Assembly (NCBI RefSeq): GCF_033568475.1
Contig: NW_027331831.1
Coordinates: 12,586,001-12,650,000, forward strand
Length of the DNA: 64,000 bases
Source: Henckelia pumila
Taxonomy: Eukaryota > Streptophyta > Magnoliopsida > Lamiales > Gesneriaceae
Reading direction: 5' to 3'
Shown: positions 56,683 to 64,000 of the stretch, in pieces
Position numbering within the stretch: position 1 is the stretch's first letter
Layout: each line of letters begins with the position of its first letter
The notes under the pieces: generated by a model
Databases searched by the model: none
What the model saw: only the letters and a program-made list of their open reading frames with translations
What the model was told of the DNA's origin: nothing
Program-made: the position numbers and the translations under genes

Positions 56683-57169
56683 TGATAAGTATAAAAATAT
56701 TTTAATAAAGTAATATATATAAATAAAGTTTGTAGCTCAATTTTAAAGACTTGCATTTTAAAAGGACCAATTCCTAATTTTTAAACTCTAAAAGGGTTAA
56801 TTTGCATTTTTAGGCACTAGAGGGGTTAATTTGCAATTAAGCACATTTTTTGCCTATAAATATCCGTGGATTTTTTCATTTCAAGGTAATTGATTTCTCA
56901 TTCCAAAAGCTCTCAACTTTTGTTATCGCGGAGCAGGTTGCTGACTTGAGCGTCGACGGCACATTTAACGTTTGTTCCTGAAGCAAGTGACAACCCCGAG
57001 GAAATCAAATATTGGACCTTGACTTCTTCAATCGATCCAATGGAGCAGGAGATCATTGGACTTCTTTAGGTGATCAAGCGGAGCAGAAGATCGTTTGAGT
57101 TCATACCGTCTAATTTCGAGAATCAATCGATTTACTCTGATTAAGGGAGACAATTATTCGCCCGCATCA
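56683..57169 (+). repeat. 3' LTR of the Tat element, copy A
   Basis: 487 bp, TGATAAG...CCCGCATCA, with CCTATAAATATCC near 56853. It is followed by ATATT, not a PBS, so it is a 3' LTR. Confidence 0.85.
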
Positions 57170-57699
57170 ATATTCTCGATCAGCGAAGCCTCGCTCGGGG
57201 CCTTTTACAGATCTTAGCTCAGTTCCATCTGACCGTTCCTAGTACTTGATTTCATAATATCATATTACGACGGTCAAGATCACTTGCTTAACATTTAATA
57301 AAAGAAATCACTAAAAACAAGCTACAAGACGATGGAGGTTGATAGTTTCATACATTAGGAAGAAGTGTTGGATGACATTTGTTTCATCAGTTGAATTATA
57401 AGAGTATTAAAATAGTAATTTCACATAAACAAACAAAAAATGAGGGGCCAGTACCTCTCTTGACCTTTAATAGGCTCGTCACTATTATTATTATTAAAAA
57501 ATTTTAAAATTTAAAAAAAGATGATACTCTCTCAAGATCATGTAATTTTACCATCATTTTCGAGTAACATTTGAATTCAAAATACTTGGTTGAATATTTG
57601 CCTACCGATCAAACAAAACCCAACCAGATCAAACTTACTGGAGTGAGTGTTTGCAAGTTGCAACTTTGTTGGGAGGAAAAAAAATCTATCTATCCTATT
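57170..57699. other. flanking DNA, copy A
   Basis: Non-coding DNA to the right of the Tat LTR, including a short (ATT)n tract (57484-57496). The same DNA follows the LTRs at 60138 and 63458. Confidence 0.6.
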
Positions 57700-57873
57700 G
57701 GAAGGTTCGATCCTATCCCATGAGTATTATCCCATGGGATAGGTGAAAGTATGTGATTGGTGCAAATTATGTGGGTCCCATATAATCTCATATGGGGCCC
57801 ACATGATTTGCAACAATCACAAAATTTCACACCACCCATGGGGTAATACCCCATGGTAGGACCGAATTTTCCC
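57700..57873. mobile_element. 174-bp foldback MITE, copy A
   Basis: Left arm GGAAGGTTCGATCCTATCC... and right arm ...GGACCGAATTTTCCC are inverted copies over almost the whole length, including the TGCAAATTATGTGGG / CCCACATGATTTGCA pair. No clear target duplication is visible. Confidence 0.75.
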
Positions 57874-57930
57874 TATCACATATTCACATGTATTAAGAGC
57901 GGAGGAGGAGGTTAGGCAATTCATTTGATA

Positions 57931-58742
57931 CGATGCGTGATTGATGTATTTGGAGCGCGATATTTGAGAAGACCCAATGACACAGACACTCAACGATTAC
58001 TTCAAATGCATGAAGATAAGCACGGCTTCCCTGAAATGTTGGGCAGCCTTGATTGCATGCACTGGGAGTGGAGGAATTGTCCTGTAGCTTGGAAAGGACA
58101 ATATACTAGAGGTGATTACGGTGTCCCAACGATAATTCTTGAAGCAGTCGCATCTATATACTTGTGGATATGGCATGCTTTTTTGGCGTTGCAGGATCGC
58201 GTAATGATATAAATGTTCTTAACGAATCACCGTTGTTCAACGCCGTCCTACAAGGAAATGTTTCGAATGTTCATTTCACAGTGAACGAGACAAATTATAC
58301 AAAAGGATATTATCTTACAGATGGAATATACTCAGAATGGGCTGCTTTCCTAAAGAGCTTTCCATGCCTAGAGGATCCCAAGAGGAAGAAATTCAAGGAG
58401 AGACAAGTGTCTGCAAGAAAGAACGTTGAACGGGCATTTGGAGTGCTCCAAGCTCATTGGGCAATAATTAGAGGTCTTGCACGATCTTATTATAAGAATG
58501 ATTTAAGGAATATCATGTACACATGTATTATTTTGCACAACGTGATTATTGAAGATGAATGTGATGAATCTGTCAACTGGTCGGATGAAGACACTCCTCC
58601 ACCAGCACGAATTGTCATGGGAGCTACCCAAGAATTTCGAGAGTACCTCAATAATTATAACGAACTATGTGACAGAGAAGCACATCACCAACTTCGCGCC
58701 GACTTGGTTGGACACATATGGGCACTATACGGAAGCAATTAG
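57931..58742 (+). pseudogene. PIF transposase 3' part, copy B
   Basis: Starts abruptly at CGATGCGTG, the duplication junction (C-V-I-D-V-F-G-A-R-Y), so the N-terminal third is absent. The first DDE Asp is in G-S-L-D-C-M-H-W. The Trp codon TGG is intact here, but one T is missing in the run near 58180, shifting the frame. The C-terminal part (to 58742) has S-R-N-D-I-N-V-L (second Asp) and N-V-E-R-A-F-G-V-L-Q (Glu), completing the DDE triad. It ends with the natural stop after L-Y-G-S-N. Confidence 0.88.
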
Positions 58743-59475
58743 TGAGGAACAACTTTATCATTAAATATTTCCATTGTGCACATTTATGCTTTTTTAAATT
58801 CATCTCAGTCTTTGTCAATTGTGCACTTTTATATTTTTAAATTTGAATTTATGTTGATCTTGATTTGTTGTCTGCTACCGTGATTCATGAACTCACGCTT
58901 TATTATTAATTATTAATATTTTCATCATATCATTTTTTATTTTATTAAATATTCATAATAACATTTGAAATGTTAAATAAAAAATATCAAAACATAATTA
59001 ATCAAATCATTTTACATTAATTTACGTAATCAATCCAAAAAACTAAAACATAATTAATCAAAGATTAATTAATTAGATAAAAAATTAAAATTTAATTTAT
59101 TAATTTATTTTACGTATTTAGCATTATTTAATTAAAATTAATTTTATTTTATTATAAAATTTAAATTTAAATGTAGGTAATAATAATTATTATTTAATAT
59201 GTATAGAATTGATTAGTGGAACCCTCAAAAAAGTTAGTTGTTGGGTTTAGGATTGTGGATAGAAGTTATAAAAATTTTGTTTTGAGATATAAATGATGTG
59301 TTATAATAGGTCCCGCAATGAAGTTGAGTTTTAAATTTCAGGGTTGCGGTTATCCTAATAGATTGATATCAAAATACAATAATGGTTTAGTCAGAGACAT
59401 TGAATATGAGTGGGTGGCTGTCGATTGGTGCCTCCATAAATAATAATAATCAATAAATAAATTATAATATAGATA

Positions 59476-59554
<79 letters not shown>

Positions 59555-59653
59555 AAATAAACATTGAGAATTAAATGCACTTCTTGGATAATTGGTTTTG
59601 GTACTCTCGATCATCTTTAATGAAATTGCATTTAATTGAGAGTAAGATGCCTA
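58743..59653 (+). other. PIF 3' end and Tat remnant, copy B
   Basis: Non-coding. The PIF right end GGTTGCGGTTATCC lies at 59342-59355 with TAA at 59356-59358. A long (TA)n microsatellite spans 59477-59548. The run from 58743 to about 59290 includes the segment deleted from copy A. Confidence 0.7.
59477..59548. repeat. (TA)n microsatellite
   Basis: About 36 TA units, responsible for the Ile-Tyr-rich minus-strand open frame. Confidence 0.95.
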
Positions 59654-60138
59654 TGATAAGTATAAACATATTTTAATAAAGTAATATATATAAATAAAGT
59701 TTGTAGCTCAATTTTTAAGACTCGCATTTTAAAAGGACCAATTCCTAATTTTTAAACCCTAAAAAGGTTAATTTGCAATTTTATACCCTAGAGGGGTTAA
59801 TTTGCAATTAAGCACATTTTTTGCCTATAAATATCCGTGGATTTCTAAATTTCAAGGTAATTGATTTCTCATTCCAAAAGCTCTCAATTTTGTTATCGCG
59901 GAGCAGGTTGCTACTTGAGCGTCGACGGCGCCTTTAACATTTGTTCGTGAAGCAAGTGACAATCCCGAGGAAATCAAATATTGGACCTTGACTTCTTCAA
60001 TCGATCCAATGGAGCAGGAGATCATTGGAATTCTTCAGGTGATCTAGCGGAGCAGAAGATCGTTTGAGTTCATACCTTCTAATTTCGAGAATCAACCGAT
60101 TTACTCTGATTAAGGGAGACAATTATTCGCCCGCATCA
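59654..60138 (+). repeat. Tat LTR, copy B
   Basis: 485 bp, collinear with 56683-57169. It shares with copy A the shortened TTGAGCGTCGACGGC segment. Confidence 0.85.
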
Positions 60139-60455
60139 ATATTCTCGATCAGCGAAGCCTCGCTCGGGGCCTTTTACAGATCTTAGCTCAGTTCCATCTG
60201 ACCGGTCAGTTCCTAGTACTTGATTTCATAATATCGTATTACGACGATCAAGATCACTTGCTTAACATTTAATGAAAGAAATCACTAAAAACAAGCTACA
60301 AGACGATGGAGGTTGATAGTTTCATACATTAAGAGGAAGTGTTAGATGACATTAGTTTCATCAGTTGAATTATAAGAGTATTAAAATAGCAATTTCACAT
60401 AAATAAACAAAAAATGAGGGCCAGTGCCTCTCTTGACCTTTAATAGGCTCGTCAC

Positions 60456-60545
<90 letters not shown>

Positions 60546-60748
60546 CTAATACTAAAAAATTTAAAAAAAATGATACTCTCTCAAGATCATGTAATTTTAC
60601 CATCATTTTCGAGTAGCATTTGAATTCAAAATACTTGGTTGAATAGTTGCCTACCGATCAAATAAAACCCAACCAGATCAAACTTACTAGAGTGAGTGTT
60701 TGCAAGTTGCAACTTTGTTGGGAGGAAAAAAAATCTATCTATCCTATT
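60139..60748. other. flanking DNA, copy B
   Basis: Non-coding, matching 57170-57699, apart from a greatly expanded (ATT)n tract. Confidence 0.6.
60457..60544. repeat. (ATT)n microsatellite, about 29 units
   Basis: The equivalent tract has about 4 units at 57484 and about 9 at 63771. It produces a poly-Asn open frame on the minus strand that is not a gene. Confidence 0.95.
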
Positions 60749-61226
60749 GGAAGGTTCGATCCTATCCCATGGGATAGGTGAAAGTAGGGGTACAAACGAG
60801 CCGAGCTACTCGCGAGCAGCTCGTGAGTAGCTCGAGTTCACAATCGAGCTCGAGTAGAGCTTTACATCTATGTGTTCGAGTAGCTCGCGAGCTAATCGAT
60901 AAGGCACATATATTAAAAAATAATATAAATAAATATAATATATATAATAGTATATTTATATATATATATATATATATATTTATAATATTTATATATTTAT
61001 TCATTTATTTATATATATATATAAGTAAAATATGTGCTCGAGCACGAGCTCGAGTAGTGTGCTACTCGAGCTCGACTCGGCTCGATAGCACCCCTAGGTG
61101 AAAGTATTTGATTGGTGCAAATTATGTGGGTCCCACATAATCATATGGGGCTCACATGATTTGCAACAATCACAAAAGTCCACACCACCCATGGGGTAAT
61201 ACCATATGGTAGGACCGAATTTTCCC
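60749..61226. mobile_element. foldback MITE, copy B, split by another MITE
   Basis: Same foldback as 57700-57873, but lacking about 14 bp near its left end and carrying a 308-bp insertion at 60787-61094. Confidence 0.75.
60787..61094. mobile_element. 308-bp MITE with GAGCCGAGC ends
   Basis: The ends GGGGTACAAACGAGCCGAGC and (reverse complement of right end) GGGGTGCTATCGAGCCGAGT form terminal inverted repeats, with GCTCGAG-rich arms and a (TA)n centre. It is flanked by a 12-bp direct duplication TAGGTGAAAGTA (60775-60786 and 61095-61106). The uninterrupted site is present at 57741-57755. No coding capacity. Confidence 0.85.
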
Positions 61227-61283
61227 TATCACATATTCACATGTATTAAGAGCGGAGGAGGAGGTTAGACAATTCATTTGGTA

Positions 61284-62096
61284 CGATGCGTGATTGATGT
61301 GTTTGGGGCGCGATATTTGAGAAGACCCAATAACGCAGACACTCAACGATTACTTCAAATGCATGAAGATAAGCACGGCTTCCCTGGAATGTTGGGCAGC
61401 CTTGATTGCATGCACTGGGAGTGGAGGAATTGTCCTGTAGCTTGGAAATTACAATATACTAGAGGTGATTACGCTGTCCCAACGATAATTTTTGAAGCAG
61501 TCGCATCTACAGACTTGTGGATATGACATGCTTTTTTTGGCGTTGCAGGATCGCGTAATGATTTAAATGTTCTTAACGAATCACCGTTGTTCAACGCCGT
61601 CCTACAAGGAAATGTTTTGAATGTTCATTTGACAGTGAACGGGACAAATTATACAAAAGGATATTATCTTACAGATGGAATATACCCAGAATGGGCTGCT
61701 TTCGTCAAGAGCTTTCCATGCCCAAAGGATCCCAAGAGGAAGAAATTCAATGAGAGACAAGAGTCTGCAAGAAAGGACGTTGAACGGGCATTTGGAGTGC
61801 TCCAAGCTCGTTGGGCAATAATTAGAGGTCTTGCACGATCTTATTACAAGAATGATTTAAGGAATATCATGTACACATGTATTATTTTGCACAACATGAT
61901 TATTGAAGATGAAGATGGTGAATCTGTCAACTGGTCGGATGAAGACACTTCTCCACCAGCACGAATTGTCATGGGAGCTACCCAAGAATTTCGAGAGTAC
62001 TTCAATAATTATAACGAACTACGTGACAGAGAAGCACATCACCAACTTTGCGCCGACTTGGTTGAACACATATGGGCACTAGACGGAAGCAATTAA
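61284..62096 (+). pseudogene. PIF transposase 3' part, copy C
   Basis: Starts at the same CGATGCGTG junction. One continuous frame runs to 62096 with a single TGA (61524-61526) at the Trp codon of L-W-I-W-H. Asp (G-S-L-D-C-M), Asp (S-R-N-D-L-N-V) and Glu (D-V-E-R-A-F-G-V-L-Q) are all present. It ends in L-D-G-S-N. It is the least damaged transposase C-terminal part of the three, but still lacks the N-terminal third. Confidence 0.88.
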
Positions 62097-62946
62097 TGAG
62101 GAACAACTTTATCATTAAATATTTCGATTGTGCACATTTATGCTTTTTTAAATTCATCTTAGTCTTTGTCAATTGTGCACTTTTATATTTTCAAATTTTA
62201 ATTTATGTTGATCTTGATTTGTTGTCTGCTACCGTGATTCATGAACTCACGCTTTATTATTAATTATTAATATTTTCATCATATCATTTTTTATTTTATT
62301 AAATATTCATAATAACATTTGAAATGTTAAATAAAAAATATCAAAACATAATTAATCAAAACATTTTACATTAATTTACGTAATCAATCCAAAAAAACTA
62401 AAACTAAAATTAATCAAAGATTAATTAATAAGATAAAAATTAAAATTTAATTTATTAATTTATTTTACGTATTTAGCATTATTTAATTAAAATTAATTTT
62501 ATTTTATTATAAAATTTAAATTTAAATGTAGGTAATAATAATTATTATTTAATATGTATAGAATTGATTAGTGGGACCCTCAAAAAAGTTAGTTGTTGGG
62601 TTTAGGATTGTTGATAGAAGTTATAAAAATTTTGTTTTGAGATATAAATAATGTGTTATAGTAGGTCCCACAATGAAGTTGAGTTTTAAATTTCAGGGTT
62701 GCAGTTACCTTAATAAATTGATATCAGAAAACAATAAAGGACTTAGTCAGAGACATTGAATATGGGTGGGTGGCTGTCGTTTGGTGCCTCCATAAATAAT
62801 AATAATCAATAAATAAATTATAATATAGATAATATATATATAAAACATAAATAAACATCGAGAATTAAATGCACTCTTGGATAGTTGGTTTTGATACTCT
62901 CGATCATGTTCAATGAAATTGCATTTAATTGAGAGTAGGAGGCCTA
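62097..62946 (+). other. PIF 3' end and Tat remnant, copy C
   Basis: Collinear with 58743-59653, but with only a short AT tract. The decayed PIF right end is near 62699-62710. No coding region. Confidence 0.65.
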
Positions 62947-63458
62947 TGATAAGTATAAATATATTTTAATAAAGTAATATATATATATATATATAAATAA
63001 AGTTTGTAGCTCAATTTTTAAGACTCGCATTTTAAAAAAACCAATTCCTAATTTTTAAACCCTAAAAGGGTTCATTTGCATTTTTAGACCTTAGAGGGGT
63101 TAATTTGTAATTAAGCACATTTTTTGCCTATAAATATCCGTGGATTTCTTCATTTCAAGGTAATTGATTTCTCATTCCAAAAGCTCTCAACTTTTGTTAT
63201 CGCAGAGCAGGTTGAGCGTCGGAGAGTTATCGTCGGGTGATCACCCGGCGCCTCTAACGTTTGTTCGTGAAGCAAGTGACAACCCCAAGGAAATCAAATA
63301 TTGGACCTTGACTTCTTCAATCGATCCAATGGAGCAGGAGATCATTGGACTTCTTCAGGTGATCTAGCGGAGCAGAATTACGTTTGAGTTCATACCTTCT
63401 AATTTCGAGAATCAACCGATTTACTCTGATTAAGGGAGACAATTATTCGCCCGCATCA
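62947..63458 (+). repeat. Tat LTR, copy C
   Basis: 512 bp, TGATAAG...CCCGCATCA. It keeps the longer GAGTTATCGTCGGGTGATCACCCGGCG hairpin segment seen in part in the 5' LTR at 33195 but lost from copies A and B. Confidence 0.85.
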
Positions 63459-64000
63459 ATATTCTCAATCAACGAAGCCTCGCTTGGGGCCTTTTACAGA
63501 TCTTAGCTCAGTTCCATCTGACCGTTCCTAGTACTTGATTTTATAATATCGTATTACGACGGTCAAGATCACTTGCTTAATATTTAATGAAAGGAATCAC
63601 TAATAACAAGCTACAAAACGATGAAAGTTGATAGTTTCATACATTAGGAGAAAGTGTTGGATGACATTTGTTTCATCAGTTGAATTATAAGAGTATTAAA
63701 ATAACAATTTCACATAAATAAACAAAAAATGAGGGCCAGTGCCTCTCTTGACCTTTAATAGGCTCGTCACTATTATTATTATTATTATTATTATTATTAT
63801 GATATAATACTAAAAAATTTTAAAATTTAAAAAAAGATGATACTCTCTTAAGATCATGTAATTTTACCATCATTTTCGAGTAACATTTGAATTCAAAATA
63901 CTTGGTTGAATAGTTGCCTACCGATCAAACAAAACCCAACCAGATCAAACTTACTGGAGTGAGTGTTTGCAAGTTGCAACTTTGTTGGGAGGAAAAAAAA
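63459..64000. other. flanking DNA, copy C, running off the window
   Basis: Matches 57170-57685 and 60139-60733. The window ends just before the position where the foldback MITE would begin. Confidence 0.65.

Larger units (their letters stand above)
33195..57169 (+). mobile_element. Tat-lineage Ty3/gypsy element, rearranged and nested
   Basis: Interpreted as one element: 5' LTR 33195-33681, primer-binding site, gag, pol with two RNase H domains, an antisense ORF and a 3' LTR at 56683-57169. Nested within it are a gypsy element (34852-43984), a PIF element (53164-56415) and a tandem duplication of LTR-gag (joined at 34813/34814). Subtracting these leaves roughly 10 kb. The flanking bases GTATT (33190-33194) and ATATT (57170-57174) match at four of five positions, consistent with an aged target duplication. 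The dual RNase H and antisense ORF are known Tat-lineage traits. Confidence 0.7.

Noticed and set aside
56683..57169. Solo LTR
   Set aside because: No matching bases on both sides; a purine tract precedes it and it pairs with the 5' LTR at 33195, so a 3' LTR is more likely.
59350..59580. Ile-Tyr-rich open frame on the minus strand
   Set aside because: Translation of the (TA)n microsatellite.
60370..60606. Poly-Asn open frame on the minus strand
   Set aside because: Produced entirely by the (ATT)n microsatellite.

Overview
This is plant nuclear DNA, almost certainly from a eudicot. It consists almost entirely of nested, decayed transposable elements: Ty3/gypsy and Ty1/copia LTR retrotransposons, a Cassandra-type TRIM, a PIF/Harbinger DNA transposon and MITEs. 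They sit in AT-rich filler, and I see no intact host gene. There are no bacterial-type operons, rRNA or tRNA genes, or CRISPR arrays. The species cannot be determined from what is here.

Layout. (1) 1-119 is the end of an unknown LTR. It appears nested in a degraded plus-strand gypsy element (120-4953) whose 3' LTR is 3484-4953. (2) 4954-7608 holds an LTR-like promoter fragment and then the 3' end of a Tat-type gypsy element, with its LTR at 7173-7608. (3) 7609-11095 is the 3' end of a SIRE-like copia element with an env-like/plant-transposon ORF (8032-10009). (4) 13311-14400 is an LTR fragment related to 3484-4953. (5) 14430-17100 is a minus-strand copia 5' end (LTR 16003-17100 and gag). A complete Cassandra TRIM (14754-15508) is inserted in its gag with a perfect 5-bp target duplication. 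(6) 20028-28828 is a complete but mutated minus-strand gypsy element with two 2.1-kb LTRs and the target duplication TGCAG. (7) 31506-31760 is a broken Myb/SANT-like exon. (8) 33195-57169 reads as one large Tat-lineage gypsy element: 5' LTR, gag, protease-RT-RNase H-second RNase H-integrase, an antisense ORF and a 3' LTR. It has been interrupted three ways. Its LTR-PBS-gag segment is tandemly duplicated (33587-34813 and again from 34814). A young minus-strand gypsy element (34852-43984, target duplication TCCTA) sits inside the second duplicate. A PIF/Harbinger element (53164-56415, target duplication TAA) sits near the 3' end. (9) From 56065 to the end of the window, a block made of the 3' half of the PIF transposase, the Tat 3' end with its LTR, and flanking DNA with a foldback MITE is present three times in tandem (starting at 56065, 57931 and 61284). 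Each copy carries different lesions.

Relations between parts. None of the autonomous elements looks functional. Premature stops and frameshifts interrupt every pol. The youngest element (34852-43984) is closest to intact, with one in-frame stop in the RT-to-integrase reading frame, but its 5' LTR end, primer-binding site and gag N-terminus are deleted. Order of events inferred from nesting: Tat insertion, Tat internal duplication and PIF insertion (relative order of these two unknown), then insertion of the 34852 gypsy element into the duplicated LTR, and separately triplication of the 3' block, followed by insertion of a 308-bp MITE into one copy. The most interesting features are the antisense ORF of the Tat element, the triplicated block, palindromic repeat arrays in several LTRs, and a candidate intron between gag and protease in the youngest gypsy element.
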